From Sycobia sp. Sy_11 (Eukaryota > Arthropoda > Insecta > Hymenoptera > Epichrysomallidae), in assembly GCA_018907035.1 (NCBI GenBank), contig JACCIC010000021.1, forward strand, positions 2,111,501 through 2,175,500: DNA of 64,000 nt, read 5' to 3'. The position numbers and the translations under genes were made by a program. Below the pieces are notes generated by a model. That model worked only from the letters and a program-made list of their open reading frames with translations. It ran no database searches and was not told the DNA's origin. Positions 1-10,770 of the stretch are shown one piece after another (position 1 is the first letter of the stretch; each line of letters starts with the position of its first letter).

Positions 1-474
1 CAAAAGTTGTCAATTTTTTAAATGTATTGCATATCCTAAAATATATCTTTTACTTGTCATAAAAATAATAACCAAGAAGAGTAAATATAATTATACTCGT
101 TTATTGGAACCTATTTCACGAGTTTCTTAAAAGATTCGCCAAGACTAAAGTTTTTAAATCGACATTTCATTAGAAATATTTAAGGTCTATAATTTACATA
201 AAATGATTTAAAAAGGTTTCATAACAATTTTCTAACACGTTTATATTTCTGAGATTTCGATCAATTGTTTCAGGATGATTTACATAGATTTTTTAAGATA
301 AATATTTCAAAAATTTTTTAAAATAATTTTTCAGAATATTTTTTAAAAATATTCCATTGTAAATTTTTTTCATAAGACATTTACATACTACTTAAGATAT
401 TTCAGCAATGATTTCAGACATATTTTGTTCTTATAACAAAATATGTTAGAAATATTTTAGGAATATTTTTGTAC

Positions 475-522
<48 letters not shown>

Positions 523-1010
523 GAGAAACTAAATTTTTACATCTAAATTTAATAGAATTACGAAACAATTCTAATGCTGCGTAAATAAAATTGTATTATA
601 TTTGATTCTATAAATGTAAATTAAGCATATACTGCAAATACATGGAATTTTTCTTAAATATTTCCCCTTACATTCCAAATACAATAAATCCACGAACCAA
701 TTACATTATCCTAATATACAACATGTGATTTGCATGAAGTCAGCAAAATTTCCTTTCAGCTTAAATTACTATGTATATCACTTTCGCTCGTCCCAGGTCC
801 AAGTCTAACGGCAAAATAAATCTGGCACGGTAAAGTAGATGCCTCTATTTACACTTTTCCCATTCGCGAGATTCACGATAAACACACACACATACACACA
901 CACATACACATACCCATATTTATACAAATAAACATAATTACAGCGTTGAATATCGTACGAACCATGTAACGAACCTCGTACCGACGCCGTCTCAGTCATT
1001 TCTCCGTTGC
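1..1010. other. AT-rich intergenic DNA upstream of the H2B gene
   Basis: No open frame resembling a known protein is seen here. The stretch is strongly AT-rich, with one (AT)n array at 479-521 and a short CA-rich tract at about 881-912. GC content rises abruptly from about 960, just before the histone gene. Confidence 0.6.
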
Positions 1011-1015
1011 GGCGA

Positions 1016-1021
1016 TATAAA
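1016..1021 (+). promoter_or_regulatory. TATA box of the H2B variant gene
   Basis: A TATAAA hexamer sits in an otherwise GC-rich patch. Transcription normally starts about 30 bases downstream of a TATA box, so the start would fall near 1045-1050. That is after the ATG at 1039 and before the one at 1123, so the box helps decide the translation start. Position and context are seen; function is inferred. Confidence 0.5.
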
Positions 1022-1122
1022 GCGACCGATCGAGAGCGTTGACGGATCGAAGAAGAAAAAAAAAAAAGAAAGAAAAAACAACAGCGCTGAAAATCTCGCG
1101 CCCGGCGGCGCGTCGCAGGGGG

Positions 1123-1512
1123 ATGAGCTCGCGAGCGGGCCGCGACAAGCCGAGAACGAGGCCGGCCAAGTCCAGGCACGAGCTCGTCGACTCGGCCACG
1201 GAGCAGCAGCGCGACAGAAAGATCCAGAGGCGACGGGAGACCTACGGCGTCTATCTGTACAAGGTGCTGAAGCAGGTGCACCCCGACACCGAGATATCGG
1301 GCAAGGCGATGAGCGTGATGAACAGCTTCATGAACGATCTGCTCGAGCGAGTCGCCGGGGAGGCGTCGCGGCTCGCCAAGTACAACGGTCGATCGACGAT
1401 CACGGCCCGGGAGATACAGACGGCGGTCAGGCTCCTGCTGCCCGGCGAGCTGGCCAAGCACGCGGTGAGCGAGGGCACCAAGGCGGTCACCAAGTACGTC
1501 AGCTCCAAGTGA
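1123..1512 (+). CDS. H2B: Histone H2B variant with arginine-rich N-terminal tail
   Basis: Encodes a 129-residue core histone that would pair with H2A in the nucleosome. From about residue 41 to the end it has the full H2B histone fold: the [11 protein letters not shown] stretch, the [20 protein letters not shown] block and the C-terminal helix [20 protein letters not shown], with the conserved ubiquitin-accepting lysine at about residue 124. The first 40 residues are unlike the lysine-rich tail of ordinary H2B. They are rich in Arg, carry Asp and Glu, and have lysines only at about 9, 16 and 33. The frame is open from an earlier ATG at 1039 (157 residues, with a poly-lysine start), but the TATA box at 1016 and the purine at -3 favour 1123. 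There is no intron. No histone 3' stem-loop is visible after the stop, while an AATAAA lies about 340 bases on, which suggests a polyadenylated, replication-independent variant. The gene is much richer in GC than its surroundings. Family assignment is secure; the germline or variant role is inference. Confidence 0.93.
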   Translation: MSSRAGRDKPRTRPAKSRHELVDSATEQQRDRKIQRRRETYGVYLYKVLKQVHPDTEISGKAMSVMNSFMNDLLERVAGEASRLAKYNGRSTITAREIQTAVRLLLPGELAKHAVSEGTKAVTKYVSSK

Positions 1513-1851
1513 CCTTGTGTAGATGTTAAAATCCGGTGCAAATTGCGAATGAAGTCTCGTTCGTCGCGCAATGTCGATGATGGAGGGCGAACGACGTGTT
1601 TGCGCAGGCTTTACAGTCGCGCCCTGAAATTATTTACTACACACGAGATGATCGGTCATTTATTGCTCAACGGTCTGATATTGTATGAATATATAAGTTA
1701 GCATTCAATGCCTCGTTATATGGACGAGTTATATTAATTTTTGTTTTTGAATCGTTACGTATTGTCACGTATAAATTTTTTTTTTTGTCAAATATAAATA
1801 TATATAAATATATATGTATAAACTATCTAGAAAGTAAAAAAAAATTGTTCG

Positions 1852-1857
1852 AATAAA
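1852..1857 (+). terminator. Poly(A) signal of the H2B gene
   Basis: The first AATAAA after the H2B stop codon, about 340 bases downstream, followed by a short (AT)n run. It supports a polyadenylated transcript, because no histone-type stem-loop precedes it. Confidence 0.4.
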
Positions 1858-1859
1858 TA

Positions 1860-3280
1860 TATATATATATATAATTTTGAATAAGTGATAAAGTTCTTAG
1901 TATATAGATGTCTATATTTGTACTGGAATGTTAAAATATTAAACGCGTGATAAAATGTGAATCTTGGTTATTAGTTATTTCCCATTAATATTTTTCCCTC
2001 GTGAAATAATTATATAATATTTATTTTATAATCATCAAAAAATTTATATAATTTATTTAAAAGTATAAAAGTTTATTTACTCGTATTACTTTATAATAAG
2101 TAAATAAAAGCGATCATTTTATTAAATAAACTGTTATTTTACAAAAATCTTTGTAGAACAAGATGCCAAATATGAAAATCAACTCTTGAAATTATATTTA
2201 TACATATAAGATAAATTCAAGAAATAAATTCATTCATGATTTCTTTTGGGTTGCCTTGGATACAAAAATTCTAATATTATTATGTTTACGCAGTTTATTA
2301 CTGTACTCTTATTTTTTTCTCTACTAATCATTCGCAAACAAATAATCTATCTTGTTGTCTGTGGTTGGGGGATCGGGATTTATTATAAATTGATTACCAT
2401 GAAATATAAATAGTATGTACTATAAAATGCTTTTATTTCTGTATAACTATTTAAATCTGGATATACAGTACGCTTGAGGACCAGTCTGACACGCTGATAA
2501 AAGGCTCGCGTGAATGGCCTGGTCGTCAACATTAAGGAGCGTACTTCAACTTGAGCTTTGACCCGTGGATGCTTTATATATATATAGTAGTATATCTACA
2601 TTTTAATTCTCATGATAGTGAAAAATGCTGAATGTACGTTTGTCATCAATTTTTACACGTCGCTAACGAGACGCATATCGCTTGGAAATCTCGTATAAGT
2701 AAATGAACTTTGGTTTTTAATTTGTACGAGGGAGTTAAATGAACAGTCGTTCAAATGGTAATTGTTAAGATGATGTTGGAGCAAAATCTGAATTTATAAT
2801 AATATCCGAGTAACGTGACAGGAATTTCGAGAGCGATTTTTTATAATATAACAGCTTCTACACTTCAATGATGGAAAATGGTTATTAGGGAGCTTACTAT
2901 CACGATAAACAACCATAATTTATCTCGTAATTGTGGAGGCAATGAAAATTACAACTTTAAATTACAACTACAAATTTTACTGCGACATCCTCTTACACAC
3001 CTTGAAATCATTGTGGTTTTTTTCATCGTTGACAAAACTGTATATTATGAATAGAGTATTATTCGTGCTTATATGAATTTTATTTTTCCAAAATTTTAAA
3101 TTACAAATTGCTTTATTTTAATATATTATTGTGTTTTAATAGATACTTCTATATGTTTTTCACAACACTTACCTATAAGTATTATTATACGTTTATGTAT
3201 AGAAAAAAGAAAATCATTCAATATAGGTGTTTTTGAATTATTAGTCAAAAATTTTCGATATGTAATTCATAACAATAATT

Positions 3281-3315
<35 letters not shown>

Positions 3316-4035
3316 AAATTCATTATCAGTTTTGTACAAAATCGCGCAAGCTTACCCAAGATTTCTTACAATAGATTTATAATAGTGTGCACCTAATTAG
3401 TCCCGACACAATTAATATTAAATTTTGATTACAAACCAATGTAAGCAGGAAATAAGGAAGCAACAGCATTTGGGAATAATAATAATAACAACAACAACAA
3501 TAATAATTGCAATATAACAATAATAATAATATAATATTATTACTGGTTATATCTTGAAACGAATATACAAGAAGAGGGAGAAAAAAGGGGAAATGGTACA
3601 CTTACCATTGGGAGTTCTTATTTCTGAAATAAAATCAGATCAATCGGCAATTCGCTAACAATTGTATCGGTATGTTCACGTCTAAACTCTTAAGCAAAAT
3701 CTTATATTGCAAATAACTCGTATATGAATAAAGTGGGAATTCGAAGAATTTCGAAAAACAAACAGGTGCATTCAACAAAATACAGAAGCGTCTTCGATGT
3801 ACATAGGCCTAACGGTGCCGGCTCAAGCCTTGCTCAAGCCCTCGATCGATAATCTCAGTAGCACTCCACTGTGAGATCATCCCGTAACACATTTGAAAAT
3901 AAGCGTTAATTTTTTCATTAATCATTATTTTACATCCAATAAAAATATTTTTATAATATAAAATAATTTATTTAATGTTCTTTTATCGAGTTTTTTAAGA
4001 TTGAAATTTAAAAAATAATAGTATCAGTTTAGATT
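1860..4035. other. AT-rich intergenic DNA, no gene seen
   Basis: No coding similarity is recognised on either strand. Simple repeats include a (GT)n tract at about 3281-3306 with a (GC)n extension, and mixed AAT/AAC triplets at about 3476-3540. A slightly GC-richer patch at about 2470-2570 has no recognisable content. Confidence 0.5.
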
Positions 4036-4039
4036 TTCA

Positions 4040-4300
4040 CTTACCATTAATAAATTATTATTTAATATCGCTTTGGATATAATAGCTTTATTAATTTTAT
4101 TAACCATTCTGTTTATTAATTCGTGTTGTATATTTTGTTTTCGCAGTAATTCTCTGACAGTTTTCCTTTAATTGCTAAATCTGTATAGTTTTCGATTATA
4201 GAATCTGACTGTACTAGTAATTCTACTAAACCAAAAAATTTACCGCTATCACGAAAATAAAGTTCTTCTGAACTCCCTCTAAATGCCAGATAAGAAATTG
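4040..4300 (-). pseudogene. Remnant of a hAT-type (DUF4371-like) transposase
   Basis: Read on the minus strand, about 60 codons from 4295 downward carry the LAFRG...LY......G.F.GL.ELL block that is typical of the long hAT transposases with a TTF-type zinc finger and DUF4371 domain. It is followed by a YCENKIYNT-like segment. A stop then interrupts, and the expected continuation (an ELINRMV-like stretch) resumes in another frame. No zinc finger, catalytic C-terminal domain or terminal inverted repeats were found next to it, so this is an internal fragment of a dead element. Confidence 0.55.
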
Positions 4301-4440
4301 TTGACGTCGAATAAAATTCGTATATATGGAAGTTTTCTTTTATATTAAGAATTGGAAAAATTTCGTTCTTCTTTGGTTTAGGAAAATATGATCATGCATT
4401 ATTTGTATGAGACCATATTCAACTATCTGATTCATTAATT

Positions 4441-5420
4441 CGATATTAAGAAGACTCAGTCGGGTACCACAATCAGAATTGCGTAGATGATGTAACTAAG
4501 GATGAATAATTTGGAATGAGGCTTCAGATGCATTTCAAAGATGCAACCTTCACTGATTCGACTTTCCTCGATAAGACGGTTTAATTCGGTTAATTGGCCT
4601 TTGTGCAGAACGCGATTGGCATTCCACGCGAGGATCGGCTCACGGTACAAAACTATATTGTTCATTACGTTATATGCGAATTGTGACAATTTATATTGGA
4701 CAGCAAATGATTGTATGAAGGGGCTTGTAGCTATCTTATCCATAAATGGCGTGGCCGTTCCAATTACTGCCGGAAATCAGCGTTGAGGCCTTACTTTGGA
4801 GAAAGATTTTGCGACAGGGGAAGTCTGTCGCGTTGTGATGCTGGCCAGCTGTAAGCGGCCACTGCAGGCTACCCGGTAATTCTCTTTGCAGTCCAAAAAA
4901 GAGGGCCGAGCTTTATTGTCTTTTAATTGAGCACAGAAGGCTGTGGCGCGATTTTAGCCGCAGAAATCACGGATCCAGGCGACACGGCACTACTTCTGCG
5001 TCTTGAAAAACTTGCCGGCCTACGCGACATTGGCAGATTATCTTCGACTTCCTCTTTGGCTCTACGCGAATCGCTTGGCCACAGAGGGTTTTTAAGTCGA
5101 AGATGGTCTTGGCGGAACTGGATGTCACTTTCCGCATTTCTGTAAAATTGTGAAGGGGCGTGGTCTTAGCGCTCGAGCACCCTTTGGATGTCATCGTCTA
5201 CGATGGCCTCATTCTCTCCCCGCAGGATGGCAACGGTTTTTCGTTCCTGCAGGAATTGAGTCATGTAATATTCTAATTCGGCCACCTCAAGGCCTAAGAT
5301 AAGTTTATGGAAATCGTCCACTGGATGAAAGTGTTGACATTTACCGTGCCCAAGGTGTTTACTGCCTTGGCGATGGCGTAATTAATTTTTGGCCATTTAA
5401 GCTTTTGGCGAATTCTTCGA
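4441..5420 (-). pseudogene. Decayed coding block of unknown family
   Basis: Several partly overlapping minus-strand open pieces (about 4456-4743 and 4967-5194) lie in a segment clearly richer in GC than the DNA around it. The downstream piece ends with a hydrophobic stretch of about 16 residues (LFILSYIIYAILIVV), as in a membrane anchor, and then a stop. The pieces are joined only through frame changes and stops, so no intact protein is encoded. A mobile-element or old viral membrane-protein gene would fit, but I could not match any family. It lies upstream, on the same strand, of the hAT remnant; whether they belong together is unknown. Confidence 0.35.
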
Positions 5421-5754
5421 GTATCTTGAAAAGCAAAATATTATATATATATATATTGGAGCGATTTTAATTAAAATTTATAGAATTTTTCCTGGCATAT
5501 CCGACGATTATTACTAATGAATTTCTACACAGGATCTCTTTCTACACCATGTCTAAAGTGCTTACTGAACCCTCTACCAGTTACTGGTTAAATAAATAAA
5601 GAACGTCCTAGATATTGGAAGTTATAAACATTAGAAGGCTTGATAGCTGATCATGTCTAACCTTAAACATATACGAGCACATAATTAATTTGAGTGTTAT
5701 TTAGAAAAGATTATGTATTGTTGCGTTTGTTGTGAAAAAATTTTATGTATGCTC

Positions 5755-5820
5755 TAAGGGAGTAAAATGGGCATAGACAGGTACCAAGCCCATTATGTTT
5801 TTACAACCTTACTCCCTCGG
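5755..5820. repeat. Imperfect stem-loop
   Basis: AGGGAGTAA at 5757-5765 pairs with TTACTCCCT at 5809-5817, and ATGGGC at 5767-5772 pairs with GCCCAT at 5788-5793, leaving a small loop. The two helices share one axis with a bulged 3' arm. It may be an end of a small inverted-repeat element. Confidence 0.45.
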
Positions 5821-6119
5821 TGAACCAGAGTTACCTTTTAATATTCGGTGTGCAAAACATAAATCTTCTGCCTATCTGGCTTGCCTAATATCTACAACAA
5901 AAAAAGTGATGGAAGTTAATATTACAAGTTAATATATACAAGCGTTTATATTAGTATATATAATCAATTTTTAAATATAGAAACTTGCTTTCCATACATT
6001 AACTTTTAGAACCATCAATGAATTTTGTAATATATGTAAAATGAGGCAATATTTATTAATCCTTATTAAATGCAAAATATCATTTATTGAATTGTGTATA
6101 TCTTGTATATATTTATTGA

Positions 6120-6168
<49 letters not shown>

Positions 6169-6943
6169 TTGATTAATTCAGGAACATTGCGAAATGGTTG
6201 CCCAAAACTATGAATTATGACAGCCATATAGCAGTAGAGAAAACTTATTTTGAGAATACTTCTAGAATTGTATGATGCTGTATAGAATAATATAGCTATA
6301 GTCTTGATATAGCAAACAATTAAAATAAAAAAAATAATCTCTGTGAAAAATCTACTTTGTAACAATTCTCAGCAATATATATTGATCTGTTGTTGATGTA
6401 CGATTTATATAATTGAAGAGAATCTGTAACCGGATTTCACAGGATAAAAGCAATCTTTATACCCAAGAATGTATACAACTTAATTAATTGATTTATGAGC
6501 CACAGCCAACTACTGGAAGCTGAAAAATAGAAGAAGCTTATTAAGGAAAGCAGCTTCAATTTTGTCCGAGAAACATTGTTTTATTGTTCATATAGAGAAT
6601 CATTTTTCTTCCTACGTACTTTCTTCTTAATTAACTTATTGCAATAAAAAAAACTGTAATTTCCATTAATGTGACAAACGAGTATAATAGATAGGACTAA
6701 AGTTTCACGTTAAAATTAATTTTTAATTATAAAAATTTCAAAAGATTCGGATTACAAAGTCTTTCATTCACTAATGCAACTTTATTTCTACCAGCAGTCA
6801 TACAGTAATTAAAAATGTAACGAAACCGAATAAAGTAAAAAAAGGAAGCACGCACTCCTCGCCTTTCTTAGATGTTTTGCAAAGCTTCCTTTATTTTTTA
6901 AAATGTGTCTTGAATTCAATTTTCATTGCAAAAATTAAACTGC

Positions 6944-6997
<54 letters not shown>

Positions 6998-7467
6998 AAA
7001 CGAATATTATCAGGCGAGAATTGTGCGTGAAATTCGATGGAAGCAAACAAAAACAGGTACACACACTATATAAACGTATATCCGGAAGAAAATATTACCC
7101 AACAATTCTGAAATATTGTCAATATTGTGCTGGATATGAGCACTGTTTATTATAATTTCCGATGTTTCGCACGAGCATTTTTGTCGTTTTTTTTTCTTCA
7201 TTTTTTGTCTTGTTTTTTTTTTAAATATATACATACGTGTATTAATGGATTGATAATACTCAATTGCGCTAATTTGCTCAGCAAATCTTACATAACGAAC
7301 TAGTATTAACTCGATATCATTGAAAGTAAATACTGGCAACGATCAATTTGACATTTATATGAAATAAAAATAAAAGAAATTATTTTCCGAAGCAATTTCA
7401 CGAAGATGCAATGCCATAAACATATATGAATATTTTTTTCGTATTCCTTATTTTATATGCGTGGATC

Positions 7468-7519
<52 letters not shown>

Positions 7520-8837
7520 CTGTTTACAAAATGTTATAACTATTAAATGTCTCGGAAGAAGTTCAAGATCAAGAACTATATTATAAATTCGCCTGCAGAA
7601 ACATTATAGTTCAGCTAAGACTGAGAAAAATATTGACGCTTCGATAATCCAAGAATCTCATTCCACTGATTGAGGATAACAGGAGCGCCCATGAAATATA
7701 TAGAGCAAAAGACGCGATACGAGCAAGCTCTTCAATTCATCGTAATAATTTTTTCGCCGACCTCATTATTTCGAGTATAGCAAAAAAAAAAAAAACTGTA
7801 AAAGGATGTCGATTTGGAACACTGTAGACGATGTTATGTTCACAAATGGTAATTTATTTATTTTAATACTATCTATTATCCATTATCGTTTTATTTAACT
7901 CACCTATATACACGTGTCTGTCAATATTAACGTTTTTTTCGCGATAACCTTATTGTTTTCATTTAAATCTAACTTTTTTTTATCTCCATTAGTCTGATCG
8001 CAAATTTAATCAAATTCACGCCTTTGTTTCTCAAACTCTCGAAAGAAAAGAGTTTGTTACTATTACTATTATTTTATATCGTAAGACGAAGAATACCGTA
8101 AAAACTTTTGCATTCCGTTCATTATACTCGAATAAATAATTAATCAACAATCGTATATAATATAAAAATTTAGATTTAGAGAGTACTGCGTAAAATTGAT
8201 GACATTATCGTGAATGCAGGAAAGTATATCATGATAAATTTGTTATCAAGTTATGCCTATATGACTTTGAAAGTGTAACTTCCATAATAACATTTGAATT
8301 TTTACTAGAACCAAAAAGATATTAAAATATGCAGAGCATTTCTTAATTTTTTGAATAATTTTTTTCTTACCATTTTTAGATATTACACATTGTTTTTACA
8401 ACTTTCTTTTTCTTTTTAGTAATACTTCCCTGTTTTTCTAATCAAAGAACATTCTACTATTATCGTTTATTTATGTTTTATTCGACAAAAAAAAGATTAT
8501 AGTATAATACATAATTTATCTCTTTTCCATGTCATGTCATTTTCCATAATAATAATATTTCAATCTGTCTTTAATATTTATACATATAAAATACATTTCC
8601 TCTTGATTATATATATATACATATATATATTCCTCATTGGCACTTCTATATGCTTGTGTAATATTCTTAGATAAAAATCAACAGTTATTTATACCTATAA
8701 CCAATCGGCCGCATAAAATAACCGTTCGGTGCGCATATGTGTTAATGAAATGCACACATATGCGCGATAGATGAGTGAAAAATTTATCCAAGTATTTTTT
8801 TCTCCTTCCAAGGATCTGCTTACGTTTCACAAGATTT

Positions 8838-8883
<46 letters not shown>

Positions 8884-10695
8884 CGATTCTACCGCACTCG
8901 CTGCCGCAAGAATATCCGCAGATCGGCTGTCACTATTCATCTGTCTGGTGTCGACAAGCTTTCCTCTTAATGATCAATATTATATATACATGGATGCATT
9001 GACACGCAGTTCCTGTTTATCGTCCGTGTGTGCGTGCGCGCCCGCGCCCGTGTGCGAAAGTGTCTGTACGTGCAAATTTTCCGAGCCGATCGCCCCTATT
9101 TTATGTCTCGAACTTTTGCCATAGCTCGGCCCCATGGCTATACGCGACAAAAAAACGTGTAATCCGCACCGTCCGAAGTCGAATCGTAGCACTTGAATTT
9201 TGAGCCAGACTGCCCACTTCATTCGGTACAAAATATTTACAAAAGTACCCGTGCCCAGTCAAAAATTAGGTGAGCTATTTGCTCGTTCGTTCAATGACCA
9301 ATGTATTAAACGCGCATCTAACTTTTCGCTGTTCTTTTTTGTACCTCTGCTGGTATTGTGACAGCTTATTTCGCGCAGTACACCCCGCTAAATTGAATCC
9401 GTTGAGTTTGAAACCGTTTTTCAATGATGGTTTCGTTCGGTTCTAACAGCTCATAAAAAAAAAAAACAACAATTATGCCGATTATTTAATCCTAACAAAT
9501 ATACAGTATTAAAGCAGAGACGGGCAATCCCTAAGATTTATTCTTTTTGGATCGCTGTAACGAATTATTTTTCATTACCCGTTAGGATGTAATGAAGAAA
9601 ATCCCTAAGTGCAAAAGAAACTTTCAGCGTCCCATGGCTTGAAATCGCAAGTATCCCAAATTTCTCGCTTTTGAATCATTCCGAACGCATGCAATCGCTT
9701 GGAAATACAGCGTCGCGAGTAACTTCGATTCGAATCAAGCTCCTCTTGCGTTAAATACGAATCTTCATTGAGCAATTGCCCCTATTTTGCGTCTTGGAAG
9801 GTTTTTTTCGGTCTTCGTTCACGTGGTCTGTTTAAAGTATCGGAATCGCCGTCTTTGGGCGACCGAACCAATCACAGCACGTTGTTGCACTTAAATCAGA
9901 ATCTCCGCAAACTTTTTTTCAGAGTTTTTCATGCACGTTAGTCATCGGTTTCTTTTGAACAAAAGAAAAAAAATCAACGGTTCCTGCAAACGAGGATTAT
10001 TTAGTGCATAAGCCGACCTTTTCACACAACCATAACTTTATAACGCACGGAGAAAATCACTAAGCGATTTTTGCACTATGTGCGTATAACATTGATTAAT
10101 GACCATTTGAATATATCGAACTCGGCCAGCTCTAACTATTAGAGCCAGCTAATATTAGCCTAAAATTTGTCACCTTATCACTAACTAATCCCTCTGACTT
10201 ACTCCCTCGATCACGAAAACCGACTTCTATTTTATAATCCGGTTATTTATTGTTATATTACATTCTCAGCGTATCACCTAACCTTCAGTCTCATTTAGTG
10301 GAATTCTCGGCTTATATTTCCTCCTCATACTTGAGTGAGCGACAATTATTTATAGACTACGTTGGTTTTGTTTAAGTTCGTTCATGTTGTCTTCAGTCTA
10401 CTTAAAGTTTTTGTCATTTCAGCTACCTTGTATGGGAGATCCTATATATGAAATCAAAAGCTTAGCTTTGTATCCAGAATAAACCCTAGAGATGTTTAAT
10501 CTCGTTTTTAGTCACAAGTCTGTCCCTACCTATACTTTCACCAACACAAACGTATATTTGTGTCATCATCAAGTTAGCAACAACAACTCAGTCTTTTACA
10601 TTGAAAATTGTGATCATTCATCCAGACACGCATCTGCTAACTTCCTCTGAACTGAACCAAGTAATAATTGCTTGTAACCGACATATTCTTCTTTT

Positions 10696-10770
10696 TATTA
10701 TTATTACTGTTGTTGTTGTTGTTATTATTATTGTTGTTGTTACTGTTTCTATTGCTGTTGTTGTTGTTGT
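10696..10770. repeat. Mixed ATT/GTT triplet microsatellite
   Basis: Alternating blocks of ATT and GTT triplets. A similar two-block ATT-then-GTT structure occurs at 18881-18979, and AAT/AAC versions lie at about 3476-3540 and 49028-49075, so this compound triplet recurs across the window. Confidence 0.9.

Noticed and set aside
1039..1122. N-terminal extension of the H2B with a poly-lysine start
   Set aside because: The frame is open, but the TATA box at 1016 would place the transcription start after this ATG, and the low-complexity A-rich stretch looks like leader sequence. The start at 1123 is preferred, though not proven.
805..1461. Minus-strand frame of 218 codons opposite the histone gene
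   Set aside because: It is the antisense shadow of the GC-rich H2B sequence and has no recognisable protein features.
1512..1640. Histone 3' stem-loop
   Set aside because: No 6-base stem with a 4-base loop of the usual type was seen within about 130 bases of the stop.
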